From Phytohabitans houttuyneae (GTDB lineage Bacteria > Actinomycetota > Actinomycetes > Mycobacteriales > Micromonosporaceae): a DNA stretch of 64,000 nucleotides. Within the stretch, counting starts at the first letter, position 1. Every line of letters begins with the position of its first letter. Of the stretch, positions 15,689 to 24,387 are shown in pieces. A program made the translations under genes and the position numbers. The notes below the pieces were generated by a model. It made no database searches. It saw nothing but the letters and a program-made list of their open reading frames with translations, and had not been told where the DNA came from. The stretch is taken from the NCBI RefSeq assembly GCF_011764425.1, contig NZ_BLPF01000001.1:3153001-3217000 (forward strand), read 5' to 3'.

Positions 15689-18600
15689 CTAGCTGACGGA
15701 GCCGATCGCCACGCCGGCGCGGCCCACCACGGCGCCCTCGTCGGTGAGGATGACCGCCTCGCCGAAGAGGCTGCGGCCGCCGGCCGGCACCGCGTTGGCG
15801 GTCACCGTGCCGCTGACCGTGGTCGACGCGCCGTTCGCGAGCGGTACGACCGTCGACGGCACCTCGATGCTGCCGAGCGACGCCGCGAAGAACACGTCGC
15901 GGTAGTCGTACGCCGTCGAGCCGGTCGGCACGGCGAACCCGTCGATCTCGATCGTGTACGTGCCGGCCGGCGGGTTCGCGATCGACACCGACTCCTCGGC
16001 GTCACCGTCGGCGTCGAAGTCCACGACCGCCCCGTTGCGGAGCACGAACAGGTCAAGGTCCGCACCCGGGTCACTCGGGTTGCCGATCTTCACGTCCAGC
16101 CGGGTCGCACCCGCCGGCACCTCCACGTCGAACGTCTGCACCTCGCCGTCGGCGATGGTCGGACGCTGCACCGAGGCACTGCCGAGCGAGCCGCCCTGTG
16201 CGGACACGTTGATCGGGCCGAACTGGTTGGTGATCTTCCAGCTGACCGGGTTGGCCGCACCGGCCGTCACGGTCGGCAGCTCGATCACCGGCGGCTCCAC
16301 CTTGACGCCCTGCACCCGCGCGGTGAGCGAGTACGGGTTGTCCAGTGCCGGCGAGGTACGCCGCGACTCGACCTCGATCTCCCACACGCCCGGTACCGGG
16401 TTCTCGTACGACCGCTCCTGCGGCTTGCAGGCGGCCGGGTCGGAGTAGTTTGTGTAGCAGTTCGGGCTGCTGTTGTCCTCCTGCCGGACGCCGTGCGGGT
16501 TGAACGTGATGAACCGCGTCTGCGAGCCGGTCGCGATGCCGGAGAGGTTCACCTGCAGCGCGGCCGCACCCGGCGGCACGGTGACGAAGTACGTCCGGTG
16601 CGAGTTGCGGTCCACCTCGCCCGCGGCGCTGAACGAGTAGTTCGGCTTCTTCACGTCGTTGGACGCGATCACCGTGTTCATCACCTCGAAGTCCACGACG
16701 GACGTGGCCGGGTCGTCGACCTGGAGGATCGCGCCGTGCGCACCGATCGACGGCTTGGCGTTCACCGTGATGGAGACGGTCTTGTTCAGCGGCAGCACCA
16801 CGCTGCGCGGCGCCGAGAACGTGCCGTCGTTGCCGAGCCAGTTCAGCTCGTGCCGGAGGTTGCCGGCCGGGCCGCTCGTGCGGGTCAGCTTGACCGTGTA
16901 CGACTTGTTCACTCCGGCCTTGGGTCCGCCGTTGGCGGCGGCGCACCTGTTGTAGATGCCGGTGCCCTGGCCGGGCGGGGTGAGGAAGCCGGACAGCTCG
17001 GTGCAGACCGGCGCCGACGACGTGTACGTGCGGGTCTCGACGCCGCCGCGCAGCAGCTGCCACGCGCCCGGCACGTTGACCATGCCGCTGCCCTGCCCGA
17101 ACGCCGGTACGCCGTCGATCCACTTGGCCGAGCTGTAGAGCGCCCGGCGCAGCGCGGCCGGGGTGACGCCCCGGTCGGTCGCCTTCGCGGCGGACAGCAG
17201 CAGCGCGACCGCGCCCGCGGTCTGCGGCGACGACATCGAGGTGCCGTTGGACATCAGCAGGCCCGGCGGCAGCGGGTAGCCCGCCTCGGCCACCGGCCCG
17301 CCCGGCTGCCACATCGGCCCGGTCGAGATGGCCGCGCCCGGCGCGGTGATGTTCGGCTTGAACCCGCCGTCCTCGCGCGGGCCGCGGGAGGAGAAGTTGA
17401 ACAGCGCGTTCTTGACCCGCACCTTGGAGCCGTAGTTGGCCAGCCAGGTCTCCTTGCTGATGCTGGCCGCCACCGCGATGACGTCGGTGGCCACGCCGGG
17501 GTCGCCGACCGAGTTGACGCCCGGACCGTCGTTGCCGGCCGAGAGGACCAGCTGTACGCCGTAGTCGTTGATCAGGCGGTTGTAGAGCGCGGCGCGGGCG
17601 TTGCCACCGTCGTTGAACGCCGGCAGGCCGCCGATCGACATATTGACCACGTCGACGCCACGGTTGATGACCATGTCAGCCATGCCGTCCAGGAGCGCCG
17701 CCGCGGTGCAGCCGCCGGTCCAGTTGCAGGCGCGGCCGGAGACGATCTTCGCGCCGGGGGCGGCGCCGTCGAAGACCGGGTTGCCGAGCATGTCGTTGGC
17801 GGCGGTGATGCCGGCGACGTGCGAGCCGTGCGAGCTCTCGACGATGCCGATGTTGACGAAGTCGGCGACGCCCGGCAGGCCCGCCGGGGTGGTGTCGACG
17901 TCCTCGCGGTACTCGACCGTGAACGGCATCTGCTCGCGCACGGCGGTGGCCGGGTTGTCGGTGCCGAAGTGGCCGACGTCGAACTTCTCCGCGTACGGCC
18001 GCATCACGGCGTCGTCGGTGAAGTTGAGGTTCTGGTTGGTGTCGACGCGGATGTCGTGGCTCACCGGGTCGTACAGCACACCGAAGAGGTCGCTGGTGTC
18101 GCCGTCGCGGTTGACGTCGCCGGCGGGGTCGCCGCCCGCGGTGATCGCCTCGTTGAACCGGTTGATCCGGTAGGAGCCGGCCGGGGCCGTCCAGGTGCCG
18201 CCCGCGTACGAGAAGGTCGGCCCGGTCACGGCGGTGAGCATGGCGCGCCAGGTGCCGTCCGGGTCGAAGATGGGGTCGGTCGCGGTGAACCAGTCGACGA
18301 CCTTCCGCTCACCCGTGGTCGTGGTCTGCAGGGCGGGGTTGTCGAGGTCGACACCGGAGTCGAGGATGCCGATCGTCACGCCGCGCCCGTCCCACGTCGG
18401 GTGCTGGTCCTTGAACCTGACCGCGCCGGTCTCGTGCGTCGGCATGAAGGGGTTGGCGGCCGGCGTGTCCGCGCCAGGGCCGGCGACGGCCTGCGCGGTG
18501 GCACCGCTCGGTGCGGCCTTCGCGTCCGGCGCCGGGTCGGGCAGGGGGATCGACTCGTTCAGGTCGACGGCGGCGACGCCCGGCAGCTTCGCGGCCTTTT

Positions 18601-18946
18601 CCACCGCGCCGGTGGGTACGCGGGCACGGACGTAGCCGATCGAGTCGTACCGCTTTGCGACACTGCCGCCCAGCTTGGTGAGCCCGGTCGCGACATCCTT
18701 CGCGTCGCCCTTGTCCGTGGCGACAATCAGCATCACGTGCTGCTCGCCCTTCGCCTTGGCCTGAGCGAGCAGGTCGGCGTCGTGCGCGTCGAGGGTGTCC
18801 GCGGGTGCGGTCTTGATGCTTTCCGGTGTATCCGTCGGGTCAGCGCTGGCGGGCGAGGGAAGACCCGCGAGCGTCATGCCGGCCGCTACGCCCGACGCGA
18901 GCAGCAGGGCAGCACTACGCCGACCCCACGAGGGGAGTTTTCTCAC
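15689..18946 (-). CDS. secreted S8 family subtilisin-like serine peptidase
   Basis: 1085 residues from GTG 18946, with GGAGGAC 6-12 bp upstream; an in-frame ATG at 19015 lacks such a site and would put 23 residues before the signal peptide. Signal peptide about 1-36 (SAALLLASGVAAGMTLAG), inhibitor I9-like propeptide about 50-130, then the catalytic domain with Asp196 (ILDSGVD), His373 (HGSHVAG) and Ser570 (NGTSMSSPQTAG). The 177 residues between Asp and His are far longer than in subtilisin and must include an insert domain. The C-terminal ~450 residues hold beta-rich pre-peptidase-like modules (GTYTIEIDGFAVPTGS). Extracellular. Confidence 0.9.
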   Translation of the reverse strand: MRKLPSWGRRSAALLLASGVAAGMTLAGLPSPASADPTDTPESIKTAPADTLDAHDADLLAQAKAKGEQHVMLIVATDKGDAKDVATGLTKLGGSVAKRYDSIGYVRARVPTGAVEKAAKLPGVAAVDLNESIPLPDPAPDAKAAPSGATAQAVAGPGADTPAANPFMPTHETGAVRFKDQHPTWDGRGVTIGILDSGVDLDNPALQTTTTGERKVVDWFTATDPIFDPDGTWRAMLTAVTGPTFSYAGGTWTAPAGSYRINRFNEAITAGGDPAGDVNRDGDTSDLFGVLYDPVSHDIRVDTNQNLNFTDDAVMRPYAEKFDVGHFGTDNPATAVREQMPFTVEYREDVDTTPAGLPGVADFVNIGIVESSHGSHVAGITAANDMLGNPVFDGAAPGAKIVSGRACNWTGGCTAAALLDGMADMVINRGVDVVNMSIGGLPAFNDGGNARAALYNRLINDYGVQLVLSAGNDGPGVNSVGDPGVATDVIAVAASISKETWLANYGSKVRVKNALFNFSSRGPREDGGFKPNITAPGAAISTGPMWQPGGPVAEAGYPLPPGLLMSNGTSMSSPQTAGAVALLLSAAKATDRGVTPAALRRALYSSAKWIDGVPAFGQGSGMVNVPGAWQLLRGGVETRTYTSSAPVCTELSGFLTPPGQGTGIYNRCAAANGGPKAGVNKSYTVKLTRTSGPAGNLRHELNWLGNDGTFSAPRSVVLPLNKTVSITVNAKPSIGAHGAILQVDDPATSVVDFEVMNTVIASNDVKKPNYSFSAAGEVDRNSHRTYFVTVPPGAAALQVNLSGIATGSQTRFITFNPHGVRQEDNSSPNCYTNYSDPAACKPQERSYENPVPGVWEIEVESRRTSPALDNPYSLTARVQGVKVEPPVIELPTVTAGAANPVSWKITNQFGPINVSAQGGSLGSASVQRPTIADGEVQTFDVEVPAGATRLDVKIGNPSDPGADLDLFVLRNGAVVDFDADGDAEESVSIANPPAGTYTIEIDGFAVPTGSTAYDYRDVFFAASLGSIEVPSTVVPLANGASTTVSGTVTANAVPAGGRSLFGEAVILTDEGAVVGRAGVAIGSVS

Positions 18947-19080
18947 GTACCGTCCTCCGAGGCAGAAGCCCTGTTGTGCAGGGCGCGACAGGCGAGATCC
19001 TTCGCTTCCTGACAATGGGTGTCACTGCCTGGAGGACGGTTGTGACCCTCTCGTGACGTTACTCAGTACAAATTAGACAA

Positions 19081-19719
19081 TCACCCTGCGTACAAGCCCT
19101 TGGCGTATTCCGGTCCGTAGTGCTTTTCCAGCACCTCGATCGGGTCGTCCGGACGCTCCACGCACTTGGCAATCCAGGCCCGCGACGGCAGTGCTTCCGG
19201 GTCCCAGGTCTCCGGCCGCCACAGCTTCGAGCGCATGAAAGCCTTGGCGCAGTGGAAGAAGACCTGCTCGACCTCCACGACGAGGGCAAGCCGCGGCCGG
19301 TGCCCTTTGACCACCATGTCATCGAAGAACGGTGCATCCCGCACAAGCCGGGCCCGACCGTTGATTCGCAGCGTGTCGCCCCGCCCGGGGATCAGATACA
19401 CCAATCCGACATGTGGGTTGCGCAGTATGTTGCGGAACCCGTCAGCACGACGGTTTCCCGGCCTCTCCGGGATCGCGATGGTGGCGTCGTCGAGGACCAC
19501 CGTGAAGCCGGGCGGGTCACCCTTCGGCGAGACGTCGCAGTTGCCCTCCGCGTCCGCGGTGGCGACGAGGCAGAAGGGCGAGGCCGCCAGCCACTGCCGG
19601 TGCACGTCCGCCAACGCCGTCCGCACCTTGTCCCGCACCGGCGTCGTGGGGCTGCCCCCGACGATCTCGGTGAGCTCCTCGTCGGACGTGACCTCGACAA
19701 GACCGCTCAGCACACTCAT
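19081..19719 (-). CDS. pyridoxamine 5'-phosphate oxidase family protein (flavin-binding)
   Basis: 212 residues from ATG 19719. Split-barrel FMN-binding fold: CLVATADAEGNCDVSPKGD, then IAIPERPGNRRADGFRNILR, GLVYLIPGRGDTLRINGRA and the end segment FFHCAKAFMRSKLW. This is the MSMEG_1061-like branch of predicted flavin or F420 oxidoreductases rather than PdxH. Substrate unknown. The ATG overlaps the stop of the upstream GNAT gene (ATGA), so the two are co-translated. Confidence 0.8.
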   Translation of the reverse strand: MSVLSGLVEVTSDEELTEIVGGSPTTPVRDKVRTALADVHRQWLAASPFCLVATADAEGNCDVSPKGDPPGFTVVLDDATIAIPERPGNRRADGFRNILRNPHVGLVYLIPGRGDTLRINGRARLVRDAPFFDDMVVKGHRPRLALVVEVEQVFFHCAKAFMRSKLWRPETWDPEALPSRAWIAKCVERPDDPIEVLEKHYGPEYAKGLYAG

Positions 19720-20054
19720 GTACCAACCTCCCCGTTGTCCGCGGGCAGTTCGAAGCGGGCCCGCTGGTCGACCGGCACCAGGTCCAGGTACTCGTGGTGC
19801 CGCGAGATGTACCGCCGCACGAACGGGCAGAACGGCAGCACCGTCGCACCCTGGGCCCGCGCCGCGTCGAGCGCTCCGCTGACGAGCACCGAGCCGAGCC
19901 CGCGCCCCTCGAAGCGTTCGTCGATCTCGGTGTGTGTGAAGGAGATCGTGGACCCGTTCCGCCGGTACGCCACGAACCCGGCCGCCTCTCCGTCCACCAG
20001 GACCTCGAACCGGCTCCCCGCACTGTCCTCCGCTACCACCACCGAGTCGCTCAT
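19716..20054 (-). CDS. GNAT-like N-acetyltransferase, YjdJ/GCN5-like small type
   Basis: 112 residues from ATG 20054. Short acetyl-CoA-binding fold of the PF14542 type: FVAYRRNGSTISFTHTEIDE, the CoA loop RFEGRGLGSVLVSGALDAAR and CPFVRRYISRHHEYLDLV. Acceptor unknown. Ends in a 4-bp overlap with the PPOX-family gene. Confidence 0.8.
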   Translation of the reverse strand: MSDSVVVAEDSAGSRFEVLVDGEAAGFVAYRRNGSTISFTHTEIDERFEGRGLGSVLVSGALDAARAQGATVLPFCPFVRRYISRHHEYLDLVPVDQRARFELPADNGEVGT

Positions 20055-20108
20055 GCCCCCGATTCTCCCCCACGGCGCCCGGATGGTGATCGGCCGGCGG
20101 ACGTGGGG

Positions 20109-21287
20109 TTATGCCGGTGCGGGGATCGGGGCCGCCGGGAGGGTGACGGTCACCACGAGGCCACCGCCTTCGCGCGGGCGGGCGGTCGCCTCGCCGCCGT
20201 GCGCCCGGGCCACCGCGCGCACGATCGAAAGGCCGAGGCCGGCGCCCGGCACGGCCGAGCCGATCCGGTCGCCGTTCAACCGGTGGAACGGTTCGAAGAT
20301 GCGTGACATCTCGTACGGCGGTACCACCGGACCGGTGTTCGTGACCACCAGCACGGCCGAGCCGTCCGGCTGGGTGTCTGTGCAGATGGCCACCCAGCCG
20401 TCCGCCGGCACGTTGTGGCGGACGCCGTTCTCCACGAGGTTCTGCACGAGGCGTTCGAGCAGCACGGAGTTGCCGGTCGTCGGCGCCGTGCCGGGCTCGG
20501 TGAGGATCGAGACATCGCCCTGCTTCGCCTGCTCCGCCACGTGTTCCACGATGTCCGCGAGGTCTACATAGGAGCGTTCGGCGACCTCCCGCTCCGAGCG
20601 GGCCAGCACGAGCAGGCCGTCGAGCAGCCGCTCGTGGCGGCCGTTGATTTCCAGCAGCGTCTCGCCCAGCTGCCGTACCTCAAGTGAGGCGGCCCGCCGG
20701 TGCACGGCGACCTCGAGCAGCGCGCGGTTGAGCGTCAGCGGGGTACGCAGCTCGTGCGAGGCGTTCGCCACAAACCGCCGCTGGCCGTCGAAGGAGCGGT
20801 CGAGGCGCTCCAGCATCACGTCGAACGTGTCGGCCAGCCGCTTCACCTCGTCGTGCGGCCCGTCCAGAGCGATCCGCTCGTGCAGTCCGCTGCCGGCCGC
20901 CGGTGCGTCGGCGATCCGCCGTGCGGTGTCGGTCATCCGCTGCAGCGGCTGCAGCAGGCGGCCGGCGATCAGCCACCCCAGCGCGGTCGCCGCCACACCG
21001 GCCAGCACCAGCGCGATACCGCCCTGGGTGAGCAGGGCGTTGAGCGCGTCGTCCCAGGTGTCGCCGACGACCTTCGCCTCGAAGGTGCCGCTCAGGCCTT
21101 GACCTTCGCCGGGCGGCGGGGCCACGGGTACCTGCGTTTGGCCCTGGAACGACGTGATCCGCTTGTCGGGATCCGGGATGCGCTGGGCGATCAGCGCGTA
21201 CGTGACGCCGAGCAGCAGCACGCCGGCAACCAGGAAGAGCCCGCCGTAGAGGAGCGTCAGGCGGGCGCGGATGGTCAGACGGTTCAC
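20109..21287 (-). CDS. sensor histidine kinase (OmpR-partner type)
   Basis: 392 residues from GTG 21287. TM1 (LLYGGLFLVAGVLLLGVTYA), an extracytoplasmic loop of about 70 residues, TM2 (GGIALVLAGVAATALGWLI), then HAMP, HisKA with the phospho-His in FVANASHELRTPLT, and HATPase (N-box QNLVENGVRHNV, G2 GAGLGLSIVRAVARAHGG). GTGA overlap with the regulator stop. Together with that regulator it lies divergent from an ABC efflux operon, which is the likely target. Confidence 0.9.
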   Translation of the reverse strand: MNRLTIRARLTLLYGGLFLVAGVLLLGVTYALIAQRIPDPDKRITSFQGQTQVPVAPPPGEGQGLSGTFEAKVVGDTWDDALNALLTQGGIALVLAGVAATALGWLIAGRLLQPLQRMTDTARRIADAPAAGSGLHERIALDGPHDEVKRLADTFDVMLERLDRSFDGQRRFVANASHELRTPLTLNRALLEVAVHRRAASLEVRQLGETLLEINGRHERLLDGLLVLARSEREVAERSYVDLADIVEHVAEQAKQGDVSILTEPGTAPTTGNSVLLERLVQNLVENGVRHNVPADGWVAICTDTQPDGSAVLVVTNTGPVVPPYEMSRIFEPFHRLNGDRIGSAVPGAGLGLSIVRAVARAHGGEATARPREGGGLVVTVTLPAAPIPAPA

Positions 21288-21940
21288 GGAATCCGGTACC
21301 CCACTCCCGGGTCGGTCAGCACGACGGGCGGGTCGCCGAGCTTGCGGCGCAGCTTGAGGATGGTCATCCGGACCGCGTGGGTGAACGGGTCCGCGTGCTC
21401 GTCCCACGCCTTCTCCAGCAGCAGCTCGGCGGAGACCGCGGCGCCTTCGGCGCGCAGCAGCTCGGCCAGCACCGCGAACTCCTTGCGGGACAGCGGGACA
21501 TAGCGCCCGTTCCGGTACACCTCCCGGCGGTGCAGGTCGAGCCGGATGCCTGCGCGCTGGAGCACCGGCGGCGCGGCCGGGCGGGAGCGGCGGCCCAGCG
21601 CCACGACGCGGGCGGCCAGCTCGGGGAAGGCGAAGGGCTTGGGCAGGTAGTCGTCGGCGCCGAGGCTCAGTCCGGCCACCCGGTCGTCGATCCCGGCGGA
21701 GGCGGTGAGCATCAGCACCCGCACCGGGGAGTCGCCGGCCACCACCGCGCGGCACACATCGTCGCCGTGCACCACCGGCAGGTCGCGGTCGAGCACGACC
21801 ACGTCGTAGTCGTTGACCTCGATCCGCTCCAGCGCGGCACCGCCGTCGTGCACGACGTCGACCGCGTGCGCGTCGCCGCGCAGCCACTCGGCCACGGCAC
21901 CGGCGAGCAGCGGCTCGTCCTCGACCACCAGGATCCGCAT
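21284..21940 (-). CDS. OmpR/PhoB-family response regulator
   Basis: 218 residues from ATG 21940. Receiver: ILVVEDEPLLAG, phosphoacceptor VVLDRDLPVVHG, Lys in DDYLPKPFAFPELAAR. C-terminal winged helix: PLSRKEFAVLAELLRAEG, DPFTHAVRMTILKLRRKLGD, DPGVGYRIP. First gene of the two-component pair. It would bind direct or inverted repeats upstream, possibly the 21958-21982 element. Confidence 0.9.
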   Translation of the reverse strand: MRILVVEDEPLLAGAVAEWLRGDAHAVDVVHDGGAALERIEVNDYDVVVLDRDLPVVHGDDVCRAVVAGDSPVRVLMLTASAGIDDRVAGLSLGADDYLPKPFAFPELAARVVALGRRSRPAAPPVLQRAGIRLDLHRREVYRNGRYVPLSRKEFAVLAELLRAEGAAVSAELLLEKAWDEHADPFTHAVRMTILKLRRKLGDPPVVLTDPGVGYRIP

Positions 21941-21957
21941 ACACCCATGGTGACCCA

Positions 21958-21982
21958 CGGTGACGTCAAGCCGGCGTCACCG
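21958..21982. promoter_or_regulatory. inverted repeat between response regulator and lipoprotein operon
   Basis: CGGTGACG (21958-21965) and CGTCACCG (21975-21982) are perfect 8-bp arms separated by 9 bp, located just upstream of the regulator start and about 115 bp upstream of the lipoprotein start. This is a candidate binding site for the adjacent regulator or another dimeric factor. Confidence 0.45.
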
Positions 21983-22095
21983 TTTTCGGAAACGCCCCCG
22001 TGATCCCCACCTCGCTCTACTCGGCATTGGCGGCCGGATGAGCCGGCCGCCGCCATCCAACGGCGGACGACCGACGACGGATACGGAGAGAGGTC

Positions 22096-22659
22096 ATGCG
22101 GATCAGGACAGGTCTCGTGCTGGGGCTGCTGGTGGCCCTGAGCGCGGCCGGCTGCGGCGGAGGCGGTGGCAGCGGCGACGAGGTGGCCACGGCCGGCGGC
22201 AAGACGCCGGAACCGTCGGCGAGCGCGTCGGCGAGCGGCAAGGACGACCGGGACGCGATATTCGCGTACTCGAAGTGCATGCGCGAGAACGGCGTGCCGG
22301 AGTTTCCCGATCCGGAGGTGGGCGACCGCGGCGAGTTCCGGCTGTCGCTGCCGGAGGGGGTCGACAAGGCGAAGGTCGACGCCGCGCAGGAGAAGTGCAA
22401 GAAGCTCATGCCGAACGGCGGTGAGCCGATGAAGGTCGACGCCGAGCGGCTCGAACAGATGCGCAAGTACGCCAAGTGCATGCGCGAGAACGGCGTCCCG
22501 AAGTTTCCGGACCCGACCGAGGAAGGCGGCTTCGCGATCAACGGCGACGAGGTCGGCGACCCGCTCGGCCCGACGTTCAAGGCGGCCGAGGAGAAGTGCC
22601 GCTCCGTCATGCCCGGCCCCGACGGTGGCCGGAGCTTCACCGAAAAGAAGGGCGCGTGA
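22096..22659 (+). CDS. lipoprotein with duplicated Cys-containing motif
   Basis: 187 residues from ATG 22096 (GGAGAG about 10 bp upstream). Lipobox LSAAGC with Cys20 as lipidation site, then a Gly/Ser-rich linker. The mature part is an internal duplication: YSKCMRENGVPEFPDP (58-73) and YAKCMRENGVPKFPDP (125-140), each followed about 40 residues later by a second Cys (EKCKKLMP, EEKCRSVMP), suggesting one disulfide per repeat. Function unknown. It is translationally coupled to a membrane fusion protein and ABC genes, so it is probably an extracytoplasmic part of that system. Confidence 0.75.
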   Translation: MRIRTGLVLGLLVALSAAGCGGGGGSGDEVATAGGKTPEPSASASASGKDDRDAIFAYSKCMRENGVPEFPDPEVGDRGEFRLSLPEGVDKAKVDAAQEKCKKLMPNGGEPMKVDAERLEQMRKYAKCMRENGVPKFPDPTEEGGFAINGDEVGDPLGPTFKAAEEKCRSVMPGPDGGRSFTEKKGA

Positions 22660-23731
22660 GCGGGCGGCGCCGGCGCCGGACCGGCCGGGTGGTGGTCGCG
22701 GCGGGCGCGGTGGTGGTCGCCGGCGCGGTGGCGGCCACCGGGCTCGGCCTCGGCCTGCCGGGAGGCGACACGCCCAGCGAGGCGAGCAGCGACCTGCCGC
22801 CGGCCACTGCCGAGGTGACCCGCCAGACGCTGGTGGACACGCAGAGCGAGAGCGGTGAGCTGGGCTACGGCACCACGACGTCGGCGTCCGCCCGCTCGGG
22901 CGGCACGGTGACGGGCCTGCCGGCGACGGGGTCGGCGGTCAAACGGGGGCAGGCCCTCTACCGGCTGGACAACGCGCCGGTCGTGCTGCTGTACGGGTCG
23001 CTGCCCGCCTACCGCACGCTCGGGGTGGGCACGGAGGGCGCGGACGTGACCCAGTTCGAGAAGAACCTGCGCGCCCTCGGGTACGACGGCTTCACGGTGG
23101 ACGACGAGTACTCCAGCGCGACCGCCTCGGCCGTGAAGGAGTGGCAGGAGGACCTGGGTCTGCCGGAGACCGGTTCGGTCGAGCTGGGCCGGGTGGTCTT
23201 CGCCGCCGGCGAGGTGCGGGTCGACAGCCACGACGCCGAGGTGGGCGAGGCCGTCCAGCCGGGCACGGCCGTGGTCTCCTACACGGGTACCGCCCGCGTG
23301 GTCACGGTCGAGCTGGAAGTCTCCGACCAGCGGCTGGCCCGCAAAGGCGCGCCGGTCGCGGTGACGCTGCCGGACGGCAAGCAGACCCGCGGCAGGATCG
23401 CCAGGACCGAGCTCGTCATCCAGCCGGCCGAGGGCAGGAGCCCGCGTCGACGACGGTTGAGGTGACCGTCTCGGTGGACGACGCCAAGTCGGTCGCCGGT
23501 CTCGACCAGGCGACGGTGGACGTCGCGTTCACCGCCTCGGAGCGGGAAAACGTGCTCACCGTGCCGGTCGCCGCGCTGCTCGCGCTCGCCGAGGGCGGCT
23601 ACGGCGTACAGGTGTTCGACGGCACGGCCACCCGGATCGTGGCGGTGGAGACCGGCATGTTCGCCACCGGCCGGGTCGAGATCTCCGGCGACGGCATCGC
23701 CGAGGGTATGGCCGTGGGGATGCCCTCGTGA
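22656..23731 (+). CDS. membrane fusion/periplasmic adaptor-like protein with peptidoglycan-binding domain (frameshifted as sequenced)
   Basis: Starts at GTG 22656 in a GTGA overlap with the lipoprotein. N-terminal TM anchor ([20 protein letters not shown]), a biotinyl-lipoyl-like segment, a peptidoglycan-binding-like domain ([37 protein letters not shown]), then an adaptor barrel ([13 protein letters not shown]). The frame breaks at the GGG run 23432-23434: one extra G restores [19 protein letters not shown] and a continuous protein to the TGA at 23731, which itself overlaps the ABC gene start. Likely links the permease to the cell wall in MacAB-like efflux. The break is probably a sequencing error. 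Confidence 0.75.
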
Positions 23732-24387
23732 ACGCGCTCGTCGAGCTGGACGCGGTGACCAAGGAGTACACCGGTGGTGTGGTCGCCGTACGCGGCGTCT
23801 CCCTGAGCGTCGGGTACGGCGAGGTGGCGGCGATCGTGGGTCCGTCCGGCTCGGGCAAGTCCACGATGCTGCATCTGATCGGCACGCTTGACCGACCGTC
23901 GGCGGGTGTCGTCCGGATCGACGGGTACGACGTGGCGGCACTCTCCGACCGCCAGCTGTCCGCGCTGCGGGCACGCCGGATCGGTTTCGTGTTCCAGCAG
24001 TTTCACCTCGCAAGTGGACAGTCCGCATTGGACAACGTCGCGGACGGCCTGCTCTACGCCGGCGTACCCATGAAGGAGCGCAAGCGGCGGGCGGAGTCCG
24101 CGCTGGACCGGGTGGGGCTGGCGCACCGCCTGGACCACCTGCCGCACGAGCTGTCCGGCGGCGAGCGGCAGCGCGTGGCGATCGCCAGGGCGGTCGCCGG
24201 CGAGCCCGCGCTGCTGCTCGCGGACGAGCCGACCGGCAACCTCGACTCGGCCTCGGGTGCCGGGGTGATGGCGCTGCTGCGCGAGCTGCACGCGTCCGGT
24301 ACCACCGTCCTGGTCATCACCCACGACCGCGACATCGCGGCGAGCCTGCCCCGGCAGGTGTCCATGTTGGACGGGGCGGTGGTCTGA
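23728..24387 (+). CDS. ABC transporter ATP-binding protein, MacB/LolD type
   Basis: 219 residues from GTG 23728, overlapping the adaptor stop by 4 bp. Walker [11 protein letters not shown]-loop FVFQQFHL, signature [14 protein letters not shown], Walker [14 protein letters not shown]-loop VITHDRD. Powers the FtsX-type permease encoded directly after it. The export substrate is unknown. Confidence 0.92.
   Translation: MNALVELDAVTKEYTGGVVAVRGVSLSVGYGEVAAIVGPSGSGKSTMLHLIGTLDRPSAGVVRIDGYDVAALSDRQLSALRARRIGFVFQQFHLASGQSALDNVADGLLYAGVPMKERKRRAESALDRVGLAHRLDHLPHELSGGERQRVAIARAVAGEPALLLADEPTGNLDSASGAGVMALLRELHASGTTVLVITHDRDIAASLPRQVSMLDGAVV

Noticed and set aside
16493-19012. Long open frame of about 840 codons on the forward strand opposite the subtilase
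   Set aside because: Composition is His/Arg/Gly/Val-rich without motifs, and the reverse strand is a clear subtilase. It is a typical high-GC antisense shadow.
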